Source of the DNA: Methylomagnum ishizawai
Lineage (GTDB): Bacteria; Pseudomonadota; Gammaproteobacteria; Methylococcales; Methylococcaceae
Reading direction: 5' to 3'
DNA length: 64,000 nucleotides
Assembly: GCF_900155475.1 (NCBI RefSeq)
Contig: NZ_FXAM01000001.1
Span: 545,501-609,500, forward strand
Positions 7,971-17,169 of this stretch are shown here, piece by piece. The translations under genes were made by a program, and so were the position numbers. The notes under the pieces are model-generated. The model saw only the letters and a list, made by a program, of their open reading frames with translations, did no database searches and was not told the origin of the DNA. How positions within the stretch are numbered: the first letter of the stretch is position 1; each line of letters opens with the position of its first letter.

Positions 7971-9943
7971 GCCCCGAACTCGGACATCTGGCTTTGATCC
8001 TGGCCTTGCTGACCGCGCTGATGCAAGCGACCTATCCCTTGCTGGGCGCGGCGCGGCGCATTCCCGCCTGGATGGCGGTCGGACCCGCCGCCGGGAGGGC
8101 GCAATTCCTGTTCCTGGCGGTGTCGTTCGGCTGTCTGGTGGCGGCATTCGTCAACCATGATTTTTCGGTCCTGTACGTGGCCCAGCATTCCAATAGCAGC
8201 CTGCCCTTGTATTACCGCATCTCGGCCACCTGGGGGGCGCACGAAGGCTCCATGCTGTTGTGGGCCTTGATCCTGGGCTTGTGGACGGTGATGGTGACGG
8301 GGTTCAGCCGGGGCTTGTCGCTGGAATTCCAGGCGCGGGTTTTGGGCGTGATGGGGCTGGTGAGCGTCGGGATTTTGCTGTTCATCCTGCTGACCTCGAA
8401 TCCATTCGAGCGCATCGTCCCGGCCCCCGCCGACGGCAACGACCTCAATCCCTTGTTGCAAGATTTCGGTATGACCATCCATCCGCCCATGCTGTACATG
8501 GGCTATGTGGGTTTGTCGGTGGCGTTCGCCTTCGCCATTGCGGCCTTGCTGGGCGGCTCGCTAGATTCGGCCTGGGCGCGGTGGTCGCGGCCCTGGACCT
8601 TGATCGCCTGGGTGTTCCTGACGGCGGGTATCGTGCTGGGTTCGTGGTGGGCGTATTACGAACTGGGTTGGGGCGGTTGGTGGTTCTGGGACCCGGTGGA
8701 AAACGCTTCGTTCATGCCTTGGCTGGTGGCGACGGCCTTGCTGCATTCCCTGGCCGTGACCGAGAAGCGCGGCGCGTTCAAAGCCTGGACGGTATTGCTG
8801 GCGATCTTCGCCTTTTCCTTGAGTTTGCTGGGGACGTTCCTGGTGCGCTCGGGTGTGCTGACTTCGGTCCATGCCTTTGCCTCCGATCCGGCGCGGGGCT
8901 TGTTCATCCTGGTGTTGCTGGCCCTGGTGGTAGGCGGTTCCTTGCTGTTGTACGGGTTACGCGCCCCGGCTATCCGCGATACCGCCCAATTCGGCTTCGT
9001 CTCCAAGGAAAACCTCTTATTGCTGAACAATATCCTGTTGGTCACGGCCAGCGCCAGCATCCTGCTCGGGACGTTGTATCCCTTGCTGCTGGACGCCTTG
9101 AAGCTGGGCAAGATTTCGGTGGGTTCGCCCTATTTCGCTAGCGTGTTCGCGCCCTTGATGACCCCGATTTGCCTGCTGGCCGGGATCGGGCCGATGCTGG
9201 CCTGGCGCGAGGCGCAGCTCGGCAAGCTATTGTTCCGGGTACGCTATCTGGCCTTGGCGAGTTTGCTGCTCGGGATCGTCGCTACCGCCGTGTTCTGGGA
9301 TATCGCCGATATCAAGGCGCTGGCGGGCTTGACGATGGCGTTTTGGTTGGCGGGCAGCGCGGGTTTCACCCTGTGGAACCGGCTCCGGCTGCGCGGCAGC
9401 TTGGCGGAAGGTCTGCGCTCGCAATCGCGCAGCGTGTACGGCATGACCCTGGCCCATTGCGGTATCGCGGTGTTCCTGGTCGGCGTGGTGCTGTCGAATG
9501 GGTATAGCGAGGAAAAAATCGTCAAGCTGGCTCCGGGCGAGGCCGTGGAAGTGGGCGGCTACCGTATCGTGTTCCAGGGCGTGACCGATGTGCAAGGGCC
9601 GAATTTCGTGGCGCGGGAAGGCGATTTCCAAGTGCTGCGCGAGGGCGGGGAAATCGCCCGGTTGTCGCCGCAAAAGCGCGTCTACAAGGTCCAGCGCAAT
9701 ATGATGACCGAGGCCGCCATCGATCCCGGCCTGACCCGCGATCTCTATGTCGCCCTGGGCGAGCCGATGGAAGCCGGGGCGTGGAGCGTGCGGGCCTATT
9801 ACAAGCCGTTCATCCGCTGGATTTGGCTGGGCGGTGTGCTGATGATGAGCGGAGGTTTGTTTTCGGCGGCGGACCGGCGTTACCGGCTGGCGCGGGAAGC
9901 CGCCGGGCCAGAGGCCAAACTGGTGGGGGACTTGGTCCGTTGA
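7967..9943 (+). CDS. ccmF: Haem lyase subunit CcmF
   Basis: A 658-residue polytopic inner-membrane protein, the core of the CcmFH haem lyase that attaches haem to apocytochrome c in the periplasm. WGAHEGSMLLW and the periplasmic tryptophan-rich signature WGGWWFWDPVENASF are intact, and the length is normal. The start at 7967 (MSPELGH) is chosen over an open frame from 7958 because it gives an ATGA overlap with the ccmE stop and matches family N-termini. ccmG (thioredoxin-like) and ccmH, usually next, are not downstream; a CorC-like gene follows after 182 bases. The remaining maturation genes must lie elsewhere. Confidence 0.96.
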   Translation: MSPELGHLALILALLTALMQATYPLLGAARRIPAWMAVGPAAGRAQFLFLAVSFGCLVAAFVNHDFSVLYVAQHSNSSLPLYYRISATWGAHEGSMLLWALILGLWTVMVTGFSRGLSLEFQARVLGVMGLVSVGILLFILLTSNPFERIVPAPADGNDLNPLLQDFGMTIHPPMLYMGYVGLSVAFAFAIAALLGGSLDSAWARWSRPWTLIAWVFLTAGIVLGSWWAYYELGWGGWWFWDPVENASFMPWLVATALLHSLAVTEKRGAFKAWTVLLAIFAFSLSLLGTFLVRSGVLTSVHAFASDPARGLFILVLLALVVGGSLLLYGLRAPAIRDTAQFGFVSKENLLLLNNILLVTASASILLGTLYPLLLDALKLGKISVGSPYFASVFAPLMTPICLLAGIGPMLAWREAQLGKLLFRVRYLALASLLLGIVATAVFWDIADIKALAGLTMAFWLAGSAGFTLWNRLRLRGSLAEGLRSQSRSVYGMTLAHCGIAVFLVGVVLSNGYSEEKIVKLAPGEAVEVGGYRIVFQGVTDVQGPNFVAREGDFQVLREGGEIARLSPQKRVYKVQRNMMTEAAIDPGLTRDLYVALGEPMEAGAWSVRAYYKPFIRWIWLGGVLMMSGGLFSAADRRYRLAREAAGPEAKLVGDLVR

Positions 9944-10125
9944 GGGCCGCGGTGCGCCGCTCCCATCCGGGGAGGGTGCACCGTATCGCCTTGGTTTTAT
10001 TGGCCTATTCCTCTTTTGAGCCTGTCTTTCATCTTGGACGCATTGGCTGCCTGAGCGATGTTTTTGCATCGACACCGGGGATTCGCTACCCTAGCTCCCA
10101 CCGTCCCACAACTCCCATCCCTTGA

Positions 10126-11424
10126 ATGGAAATCCTGATCCTGGCCCTTTTGTTCATCCTGAACGGCCTGTTCGCGATGTCGGAAATCGCCATCGTTTCC
10201 TCGCGCAAAATCCGCCTGCAACAAGCCGTCGAAGAGGGCGTGAAAAGCGCCAAGCTCGCGCTCAAACTGGCGAACGAACCCAGCCATTTCCTTTCCACCA
10301 TCCAGGTCGGCATCACCTTGATCGGCATCCTCAGCGGTGCCTATGGTGAGGCCGCGCTGTCCGGCCAGTTGGCGGACTATCTGGCCCAGTTCCCGGAGGT
10401 CGCGCCCTATAGCCATGGCTTGTCGCTGGCGGTGGTGGTGTTCGGCATCACCTACTTTTCGCTCATCATCGGCGAGTTGGTGCCCAAGCGGCTGGCCCTG
10501 CACCGGCCCGAGTCCATCGCCATGGTGATGGCCCGGCCCATGAACGGGCTGTCGATCCTGGCCTATCCCCTGGTCAAGGTGTTGAGCTTTTCCACCGATG
10601 TGGTGCTGCGGCTGTTCCGCGCCCACAAGAACGACGAGCCGCAGATCACGGAAAAGGAAATCCGGCTGATGATCGACCAAGGCACCGAGGCCGGCGTGTT
10701 CCACAAGCGCGAGCAGGAAATGGTGTCCAACGTGCTGCGGCTGGACGATATCCGCATCGGCGCGATCATGACGCCGCGCATGGATATTTATTACCTGGAC
10801 GTGGAGGATTGCTTCGAGGAGAACCGCCATAAGCTGGTGGAAAGCCCGTATTCGATCATCCCGGTGTGTAAGGGCGGTTTGGATAACGTGCTGGGCTTCA
10901 TCCAGGCCAAGGATTTGCTGCGGCGGGCTTTGCGCGGCGAGCGTATGGAACTGGCCGGGGCGGCCCGGCCGGCTTATTCGGTGCCCAGGACTTTAAGCCC
11001 CGTGCAATTGCTGGAGGAGTTCAAGCGCTCCAAAACCGCCCTGGCCCTGGTGGTGGACGAATACGGCGAAATCGCCGGATTGGTGACGCTGAAGGATGTG
11101 TTGGAAGCCATCGTCGGCGACCTGCCTTCGGAGGGCGAAGAGGAGGAAGAGCCGGAGGCCGTGCGCCGCGAGGATGGTTCCTGGCTGCTGGACGGCGTCC
11201 TCGGCGTGGAGAAGTTCAAGCAAATCTTCGATGTGGAAGAATTGCCCGACGAAGCTTCCGGCGGTTTCCACACCATCGGCGGTTTCGTGATGGTGCAGCT
11301 AGGCCGGGTGCCCCGCGCTTCCGATCATTTCGAGTGGGAGGGTTTCCGCTTCGAGGTGGTGGATATGGACAAAAACCGGGTGGACAAGGTGATGGTGGTG
11401 CCGTTGGAGGCCGGACCCGAGTAA
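10126..11424 (+). CDS. CorC/HlyC family CNNM-CBS protein
   Basis: A 432-residue protein of the UPF0053/CorC family, linked to magnesium and cobalt efflux in studied members and often labelled hemolysin. The N-terminal CNNM transmembrane domain (residues about 1-190) begins with ILILALLFILNGLFAMSEIA. A pair of CBS domains follows (about 210-330, with IMTPRMDIYYLD and LVVDEYGEIAGLVTLKDVLE). Then comes an acidic linker (EGEEEEEPEA) and the CorC_HlyC C-terminal domain (DEASGGFHTIGGFV). It is monocistronic and convergent with the pyrimidine genes. Confidence 0.88.
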   Translation: MEILILALLFILNGLFAMSEIAIVSSRKIRLQQAVEEGVKSAKLALKLANEPSHFLSTIQVGITLIGILSGAYGEAALSGQLADYLAQFPEVAPYSHGLSLAVVVFGITYFSLIIGELVPKRLALHRPESIAMVMARPMNGLSILAYPLVKVLSFSTDVVLRLFRAHKNDEPQITEKEIRLMIDQGTEAGVFHKREQEMVSNVLRLDDIRIGAIMTPRMDIYYLDVEDCFEENRHKLVESPYSIIPVCKGGLDNVLGFIQAKDLLRRALRGERMELAGAARPAYSVPRTLSPVQLLEEFKRSKTALALVVDEYGEIAGLVTLKDVLEAIVGDLPSEGEEEEEPEAVRREDGSWLLDGVLGVEKFKQIFDVEELPDEASGGFHTIGGFVMVQLGRVPRASDHFEWEGFRFEVVDMDKNRVDKVMVVPLEAGPE

Positions 11425-11497
11425 AAGACCCACTCGTTCCCCAGGGCGGTTTGGAAGCGCGGAAGCCCTGTTTCCGCTTCCCCGCAAGCAGGTCTTG

Positions 11498-12778
11498 TCA
11501 GCGTCGGAACACCACCCGTCCCGCCGCCAGCGTATAAGCCACCCGCCCCTTCAGGCTCTTCCCCCAGAACGGCGTATTCCGCCCCCGGCTTAGCCAACTC
11601 CCTTCCCCCACGGTCCATTCCGCCTCTGGATCGAACACGCAGAGATCGGCCACCGCGCCCACCCGCAAACTCCCCGCATCCAGCCCCAGCAGGGCGGCAG
11701 GCCGCGACGTTAAGGCCGCCAGGGCGGGGTGCAGCGCCATCGCGCCCTGTTCCACCAAGGCCAAAGTTAGTGGCAGCAGGGTCTCCAGGCTGGAGATACC
11801 GGGTTCGGTCGAAGGGAAGGCGTCGAGCTTGGCGTCGGGCTCGTGGGGCTGGTGGTCGGAGCAAATCGCCGCGAGCGTCCCATCCCGTACCGCGAGGCGC
11901 AGGGCGTCGCGGTCGCCCAGGCCGCGCAGGGGCGGGCGCACATGGCAGAGCGCGTCGAAGCCGTCGATATCGGCCTCGGTCAGATGCAGTTGATGGGCGG
12001 CGACATCGGCACTGACCGGCTCGCCTTTGTCCTGCGCCCTGGCGATGGCGCGGGCGGCGCGGGCGCAGCTGATCTGGGCGAAATGCACGCGGGCGCCGGT
12101 GGGCTCCAACAAGGCCAGTACCTGGGCCACGGCCACGGTTTCCGCCGCGTAGGGGATGCCGCGCAGCCCCAGCCGGGTGCTGACCGGGCCTTCGTGGACG
12201 CAGCCCGTGTCGGCCAGATAGGGGTCTTCCGGCCGCACGACGACCAGGAGGTCGTGGCTGGCGGCGTATTCCATGGCCCGGCGCAGCACCAGGGTATTGG
12301 CCATGGGCGCATGGGCGTTGCCGACGGCGAGGCAGCCGGCGCTTTTCAAGGCGCCCATCTCGCTGAGGTCGCGGCCATTGAGTTCGGGGGTCAGGGCGCC
12401 GATGGGCAGGATGCGGGGTCCACCCGCCGCTTCGGTTTTTTCCAGGATCAGGTTGACCACGGCGGGGGAATCGATAGCCGGGCTGGTATCGGGTGGACAG
12501 CACAGGGTGGTGATGCCCCCGGCGAACGCCGCCTTGCCCTCGCTGGCGATGGTGCCCTTGTGTTCCTGGCCGGGTTCTCGCAGCCGGGCGCAGAGGTCGA
12601 TGAAACCGGGGCTGACGATGTGGCCCTGGGCGGGAATCTCCAAATCCGCCGCGTAGCCGTCCGGTTTCGCGCCCAGGCCGACGATGCGGCCCCCGGCGAT
12701 ATATAAATCCTGGATGGAGTCGCCACCGGAGGCGGGATCGACCACCCGTCCGCCGCTGATGAGGATGCGTGGGCTCAT
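11498..12778 (-). CDS. pyrC': Dihydroorotase-like subunit PyrC', probably inactive
   Basis: A 426-residue amidohydrolase-fold protein of the dihydroorotase family. The metal-binding HxH of active enzymes (D-x-H-x-H-x-REPG) is replaced: the segment reads [14 protein letters not shown], so neither metal-ligand histidine is present. [12 protein letters not shown] near residue 305 keeps the family aspartate and flanking histidines. In Pseudomonas the equivalent PyrC' is catalytically dead and holds aspartate transcarbamoylase together as a dodecamer. Here its ATG overlaps the pyrB stop by four bases, which fits that structural role. An active dihydroorotase must be encoded elsewhere. Confidence 0.9.
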   Translation of the reverse strand: MSPRILISGGRVVDPASGGDSIQDLYIAGGRIVGLGAKPDGYAADLEIPAQGHIVSPGFIDLCARLREPGQEHKGTIASEGKAAFAGGITTLCCPPDTSPAIDSPAVVNLILEKTEAAGGPRILPIGALTPELNGRDLSEMGALKSAGCLAVGNAHAPMANTLVLRRAMEYAASHDLLVVVRPEDPYLADTGCVHEGPVSTRLGLRGIPYAAETVAVAQVLALLEPTGARVHFAQISCARAARAIARAQDKGEPVSADVAAHQLHLTEADIDGFDALCHVRPPLRGLGDRDALRLAVRDGTLAAICSDHQPHEPDAKLDAFPSTEPGISSLETLLPLTLALVEQGAMALHPALAALTSRPAALLGLDAGSLRVGAVADLCVFDPEAEWTVGEGSWLSRGRNTPFWGKSLKGRVAYTLAAGRVVFRR

Positions 12779-13755
12779 GCCGTTTTGTCTCCGCCGTCGG
12801 GACTCATGGCCATGGACATGACCGCCATGCGGATGGCGATGCCATGGGTCACTTGTTGCAGGATCACCGAACGCGGGCCGTCGGCCACCTCGGGGTCGAT
12901 CTCGATGCCGCGGTTGACCGGCCCCGGATGCATGACGATGGCGTCGGGCTTGGCGCGTTCCAGGCGCTTCCCGGTCAGGCCGAAACGGGCGAAATAATCA
13001 TGCACGCTGGGGATGAACGCACCGCTCATGCGTTCCGTTTGCAGTCGGAGCATCATCACCACGTCCACATCCTCCAAGCCCTGTTCCAGGGTGTGGAACA
13101 CCTTGACGCCCAGGGTTTCCACGGCGGCGGGCAAGAGGGTGCGCGGGCCGATCACCCGGATTTCCTGGACGCCCAGGAGGTTGAGCGCCTGTATCTCCGA
13201 ACGCGCCACCCGCGAATGCAGCACATCGCCGACGATGGCGACTTTGAGTCCCGCGAAACCGCCCTTGAGTTTGCGGATGGTGAACACGTCCAGCATCCCC
13301 TGGGTGGGATGGGCATGGCGGCCATCGCCGGCGTTGATGACGCTAATATGTGGGGCGACATGGCGGGCGATGAAATGCGGGGCGCCGCTCGCGGCGTGGC
13401 GCACCACGAACATATCGACGTGCATGGCTTCCAGGTTGCGGACGGTGTCGAGCAGGCTTTCGCCCTTGGCGGTGGCCGAGGTGGCGATGTTGATATTCAG
13501 CACATCGGCGGAGAGGCGCTTGGCCGCCAGCTCGAAGGTGGTGCGGGTGCGGGTGCTATTCTCGAAAAAGAGGTTCACCACGGTCTTCCCGCGCAGCAGC
13601 GGGACTTTCTTGACCGTCTGTTCGGTGACGCTGGAAAAGGACTCCGCCCGGTCCATGATGTTTTCCAGCAGCGGGCGGCCCAGGCCTTCGAGGGTCAGGA
13701 AATGCCGCAGGCGTCCATGGGCGTCCAACTGTAGCGCGTCGTGGTTGGGGAGCAT
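12775..13755 (-). CDS. pyrB: Aspartate carbamoyltransferase catalytic subunit PyrB
   Basis: A 326-residue enzyme condensing carbamoyl phosphate with aspartate, the first committed step of pyrimidine synthesis. The carbamoyl-phosphate site [13 protein letters not shown] lies near residue 62, and [10 protein letters not shown] and MHPGPVNRG are present. No regulatory pyrI is nearby; as in Pseudomonas the partner is the PyrC'-type protein encoded next. The start lies three bases after the pyrR stop, so pyrR, pyrB and pyrC' form one translation-coupled set. Confidence 0.96.
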   Translation of the reverse strand: MLPNHDALQLDAHGRLRHFLTLEGLGRPLLENIMDRAESFSSVTEQTVKKVPLLRGKTVVNLFFENSTRTRTTFELAAKRLSADVLNINIATSATAKGESLLDTVRNLEAMHVDMFVVRHAASGAPHFIARHVAPHISVINAGDGRHAHPTQGMLDVFTIRKLKGGFAGLKVAIVGDVLHSRVARSEIQALNLLGVQEIRVIGPRTLLPAAVETLGVKVFHTLEQGLEDVDVVMMLRLQTERMSGAFIPSVHDYFARFGLTGKRLERAKPDAIVMHPGPVNRGIEIDPEVADGPRSVILQQVTHGIAIRMAVMSMAMSPDGGDKTA

Positions 13756-13758
13756 GGG

Positions 13759-14265
13759 TTACACACGGTGTAGGGTGAAACGCAGGGGATCGGGTCCGGT
13801 CAGTTTAATGCGCTGGCCGGGTTCCAGGGCCAATTCGCCGCCTATGCAATCGGGCCGGAGGGGAATCTGGCGGCCATCGCGTTCCAGCAGCACGCCCAAC
13901 ACCACCTGGGCCGGACGCCCGTAGTCGAATATCTCGTTGAGCGCGGCGCGGATGGTGCGGCCCGTGTAGAACACGTCGTCGATCAGGAGGATATCGCGGC
14001 CCTCGACCCGGAACGGCAGCAGGCTGGGCCGGACCTGGGGGTGCATCCCGATCTGGGAGAAATCGTCGCGGTAGAAGGCGATGTTGAGGACGCCCAAGGG
14101 TTCCTTGAGGCCGAGCCGGGCGTGGAGTTGTTCGGCGACCCAGGTGCCGCCGCTGTGGATGCCGATCATGGCGGGGTCCGTGAGGGGGCGGCGGGCGATT
14201 TCTTGGCGCAGGCCGGCTTCCAGCCGGTCCAGCAGGGTGGCGACTTCCAAGGTGGATTCAGGCAT
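13759..14265 (-). CDS. pyrR: Pyrimidine regulator / uracil phosphoribosyltransferase PyrR
   Basis: A 168-residue type I phosphoribosyltransferase-fold protein. The PRPP-binding loop is DILLIDDVFYTGRTIRAA, and FYRDDF and the IGIHSGG segment match PyrR. In Bacillus it binds pyr mRNA to control attenuation and has weak uracil phosphoribosyltransferase activity; in gammaproteobacteria the regulatory role is less clear. Its first eight bases overlap the end of ruvX. I looked for an anti-terminator/terminator pair before pyrR or pyrB and saw none, since the genes are packed without leaders. Confidence 0.92.
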   Translation of the reverse strand: MPESTLEVATLLDRLEAGLRQEIARRPLTDPAMIGIHSGGTWVAEQLHARLGLKEPLGVLNIAFYRDDFSQIGMHPQVRPSLLPFRVEGRDILLIDDVFYTGRTIRAALNEIFDYGRPAQVVLGVLLERDGRQIPLRPDCIGGELALEPGQRIKLTGPDPLRFTLHRV

Positions 14266-14728
14266 CGGGGGTTTCGCGTTGGGCCGTGTGTTTCAGCCAG
14301 GTTTGCAGGATGAGCTGGGCGGCGAGTTCGTCCTTGATATCGGCGAACTGCACCGAGCGCTTGGAGCGTTCGCGGTAGAAGATTTCCTGGGATTCCTTGG
14401 TCGAGAGGGTTTCGTCCATGATGTAGACCCGGCGACGGTAGCGCTTTTCCAGTTGCTCGCAGAATTTCAGGATGGGCTGGACGATGGGGTTCACCTCGCC
14501 GGTGGGATGGTAGGGCATCCCGACCACGAAGGCGGAGGGCTGCCAAGTCTTGACCAAGCGGGCCACGGCGCTCCACAGGGCTTGTTCGCTGGTGGCGCGG
14601 ATGGTTTCGAGCCCGGTGGCGGTGGCGGTGACCCTTTGGCCCACCGCGACGCCGATGTTGAGCGCGCCGTAATCGAAGCCGAGGTAGGTGCCGCCGCCGA
14701 GTTCGGGGACTTGGGATTCTTCGCGCAT
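14258..14728 (-). CDS. ruvX: Putative pre-16S rRNA nuclease RuvX/YqgF
   Basis: A 156-residue RNase H-fold protein. YqgF processes the 5' end of 16S rRNA and was first predicted as a Holliday junction resolvase. The first strand with catalytic Asp reads YLGFDYGALNIGVAVG, the middle acidic motif lies in FVVGMPYHPTGE, and the last in YIMDETLSTKES, so all three acidic positions appear kept. The standard yqgE-ruvX pairing is present: yqgE ends four bases upstream. Confidence 0.93.
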   Translation of the reverse strand: MREESQVPELGGGTYLGFDYGALNIGVAVGQRVTATATGLETIRATSEQALWSAVARLVKTWQPSAFVVGMPYHPTGEVNPIVQPILKFCEQLEKRYRRRVYIMDETLSTKESQEIFYRERSKRSVQFADIKDELAAQLILQTWLKHTAQRETPDA

Positions 14729-14732
14729 CGGA

Positions 14733-15305
14733 TCAGCCGTGTCCGGCCGGCGTGGTCAGCAGTGCGATATTCACGCCCATCAGTTCCGCCGCGGCTTTCC
14801 AGCGGCTCGCCGCCGGGCGTTGGAACAGGATGGAGGGGTCTGCGTGGGCGTTCAGCCAGGCGTTCTCGACGATCTCGCGTTCCAATTGGCCCTTGCCCCA
14901 ACCGGCGTAGCCCAGGGCGATCAGGACATCGTGCGGTCCCTCGCCTTGGCCGATGGCTTCCAGGATGTCGCGGGAGGTGGTGAGGGAGATTTGGTCGGAG
15001 ACTTTGAGCGAGGAACTCCATTCCTGGCCGGGCATGGGCCCGTGCAGCACGAACCCGCGCTCGGGTTGGACCGGACCGCCGTAATAGACCGGGATTTGCC
15101 CGACCGTGGGCGCGGCCACTTCGATTTCCATTTGCTCCATGATATCGGCCAGGGTTAGTTCGGAAGGGCGGTTGACGATAATGCCTAACGCCCCTTCCTC
15201 GTTGTGCTGGCAGAGGTAGGTCACGGTCCTGGCGAAAAGCGGGTCGGTCATGCCCGGCATCGCGATCAGGAAATGATTGGTGAGGTTGGCGGTGGTTTCG
15301 ATCAT
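14733..15305 (-). CDS. yqgE: YqgE/AlgH family protein (UPF0301)
   Basis: A 190-residue protein of the YqgE/AlgH family. It starts with the family-typical LTNHFLIAMPGMTDPLF and contains GALGIIVNRPSELTLADI and ALGYAGWGKGQLEREI. The name AlgH comes from a Pseudomonas alginate phenotype, but the biochemical role is unknown; co-occurrence with ruvX is nearly universal in gammaproteobacteria. The start at 15305 is chosen because the family begins a few residues before LTNHF; an upstream ATG at 15341 would add twelve unconserved residues. Confidence 0.92.
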   Translation of the reverse strand: MIETTANLTNHFLIAMPGMTDPLFARTVTYLCQHNEEGALGIIVNRPSELTLADIMEQMEIEVAAPTVGQIPVYYGGPVQPERGFVLHGPMPGQEWSSSLKVSDQISLTTSRDILEAIGQGEGPHDVLIALGYAGWGKGQLEREIVENAWLNAHADPSILFQRPAASRWKAAAELMGVNIALLTTPAGHG

Positions 15306-15405
15306 GGGGATAGTATCGGCCTTCGGGGTGGACGGGCGCAAGCCGGGCCGGTCGGACCGGGCGTGCCGCTTGGAGGTTGTGGGACGGGGTTTCCGGGGGT
15401 TCTGT

Positions 15406-16311
15406 TCAACGGTCCTGTTCTAGCAGATTGCCGTTCTCGAACTGGAATACGCGGTCGTTGACCAGCACATCGCATTCTTCGCGCAAGCCCTTGGGGAACG
15501 GCGGCAGGGGCACCGCCCGTTGGACGATGCCTTCCGCCGCCGCGTCCAGGCCCGCGTCGCCCGAGGAGCGGATTTTTTCCATTTTGTAGAGGCTGCCGTC
15601 GGCGCGGAGGGCGATGCGTAAATGGACGCTGCCCGACCAGTCCCCGTCGCCGGTTTTGGGAGAACCCAGACCCAGCTTGCCGATATGCCTCAGCTTGCGT
15701 TCCCAGCCGTAGAGGTAGTCGGTGGCCTTATGCTGGGCGGCGTTGGTGGCGTTGATATGCAGGAAGCGGAGTCCATCGGCCTGGGCGGTACGGCTGAGGT
15801 TGAGCGCCGTGCCGACCTCGGCGATTTGCTGGCTCAGGGAGCCGAGGTCGAGCCGCTTGGGTGGCGGGGCGGATTCGTGGTGGGCTGCCACGGCGGGCTT
15901 GGGCGCTGTGGGCTGCGCGGGTGCGGGTGCGGGTGTGGGTTTGGGTTCGCGCTTCGGCTGCGGTGTGGGCGCGGGTGTGGGCTTGGCCACGGGCATGGGG
16001 GTGGGAGCTGGGACCGGAGCGTGTGGAGCGCGTTGGGGCGGTACCGGGCGGGGCGGGGCGGGTTGTGGCCGGGGCGTTTTTGGCGTGGGTGCCGTGGTGG
16101 CTTCTACCGGGGGCGGCGGTTCGGATGGCGGAGCCGGGTTTGGCGGGATCGCGGGTCGGGGCGCTTGGACCAAGGCGACATCCATCGGGCGTGCGCTCCG
16201 CAAAGGCCCGGGGGGGGAGGGGCTGAATTCCAGGAGCGCCAAGGCATGGACGACGACCACCAGCAGGATGATCAAACCTTGGCCGATGGGATGGTTGAAG
16301 ATTCCGCTCAT
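15406..16311 (-). CDS. TonB-family energy transducer (second copy)
   Basis: A 301-residue TonB-type protein: an N-terminal membrane anchor (residues about 8-28, GLIILLVVVVHALALLEF), a very long Pro/Lys/Ala-rich spacer (about 40-160) that can span the periplasm, and a TonB C-terminal domain with GSVHLRIALRADGSLYKM, the SSG turn and LDAAAEGIVQRAVPLPPFP. The start at 16311 (MSGIFNHP) is chosen because it begins the anchor; the open frame to 16488 is antisense-like. It lies directly behind another tonB. No exbB or exbD is nearby. In Pseudomonas the tonB at this locus (tonB3) affects twitching pili, a suggestive comparison only. Confidence 0.85.
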   Translation of the reverse strand: MSGIFNHPIGQGLIILLVVVVHALALLEFSPSPPGPLRSARPMDVALVQAPRPAIPPNPAPPSEPPPPVEATTAPTPKTPRPQPAPPRPVPPQRAPHAPVPAPTPMPVAKPTPAPTPQPKREPKPTPAPAPAQPTAPKPAVAAHHESAPPPKRLDLGSLSQQIAEVGTALNLSRTAQADGLRFLHINATNAAQHKATDYLYGWERKLRHIGKLGLGSPKTGDGDWSGSVHLRIALRADGSLYKMEKIRSSGDAGLDAAAEGIVQRAVPLPPFPKGLREECDVLVNDRVFQFENGNLLEQDR

Positions 16312-16339
16312 GGGGCAGGTTTGCGCTCGCGTGGCATCC

Positions 16340-17161
16340 TTATTCGGTTTCGAGCCGCGAGTCGTTGTAGAACCGCCAGGTTCGGGTGATGACCAACACG
16401 TCGGCTTCCTGCCGGAGTTCCGCCGGGAACGGGCTGAACGGCGCGGCCAGGGCGACGATGCGCTTGGCGGCGTCGTCCAGCGCGGCATGGCCGGAGGAAT
16501 GCGTGATCTTCATATCGTGGACCGTGCCGTCCTGGCGCAGCGCCACCACCATCACCAAGCTCCCGGACAGTTTTTGCCGCCGGGCCTCGTCGGGATAATG
16601 CAGGTTGCCGATGCGCTCGATCTCGCGCTGCCAAGCCCGTTCATAGGCGGCGGCCTTGTATTTTTGGGCGTTGACCGAATTGATGAACACCTTGCGGAGG
16701 CCCTCGGCCTCGGTGTCCCGTGGGGGGTTGATTTCGATGGCCTGGACCTGGACAGATTGAGGTTGCGGGGGATGGGGTTCGTCATCGGCGTTGGGGACGG
16801 CTTTTTCCGATTCGGCCTGGGTCAGGACCGGCTTGCGCCGGGCCGCCGCGTTGGATTCCTGGGCGGGGAGGGGCGGCTGTTCGGCCTGGGGCTCCCCGGT
16901 CACGGCGGGGTAGGCGGCTTCGGGTTCCGGGAGGGTTTTCCGTGTGGCCGCGCCATCGCCTAGTTGATGTTCCGGGGCCAGGGCGTCGGCGGTTTTGGGG
17001 GCGGCCGGGCTGGGGTTGCGGGCCAGGGTGACGGCCAAGGCTGGCTTGATCTGCGCGGGCCGGGGCGGCTCGAAACCCACGCCCAGGATCGCCACGGCGT
17101 GGACCAGGCCCGCGAGCAGCAGCGCGATGAGGAAACGGTCGTGGGCGGTGCGGTCGTGCAT
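16340..17161 (-). CDS. TonB-family energy transducer (first copy)
   Basis: A 273-residue protein with an anchor near residues 8-26 (DRFLIALLLAGLVHAVAILG; His in the anchor is a TonB hallmark), a Pro/Glu/Ala-rich spacer less extreme than that of the next gene, and a C-terminal TonB domain with YPDEARRQKLSGSLVMVV, a QDGTVHDMKI strand, the HSSGHAALDDAAKRIV helix and PFSPFP. It follows gshB by eight bases and precedes the second tonB by about 28. The two tonB proteins are similar in their C-terminal domains, so this is probably a local duplication at a locus that usually holds one. Confidence 0.87.
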   Translation of the reverse strand: MHDRTAHDRFLIALLLAGLVHAVAILGVGFEPPRPAQIKPALAVTLARNPSPAAPKTADALAPEHQLGDGAATRKTLPEPEAAYPAVTGEPQAEQPPLPAQESNAAARRKPVLTQAESEKAVPNADDEPHPPQPQSVQVQAIEINPPRDTEAEGLRKVFINSVNAQKYKAAAYERAWQREIERIGNLHYPDEARRQKLSGSLVMVVALRQDGTVHDMKITHSSGHAALDDAAKRIVALAAPFSPFPAELRQEADVLVITRTWRFYNDSRLETE

Positions 17162-17169
17162 GGGGTGAT

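Noticed and set aside
13756-14300. PyrR-binding attenuator in the pyr genes
   Set aside because: Genes overlap or abut, leaving no leader in which a terminator/anti-terminator could form.
15622-16963. Long Gly-rich rightward frames opposite the tonB genes
   Set aside because: They are reverse complements of Pro-rich TonB spacers; composition, not coding, keeps them open.
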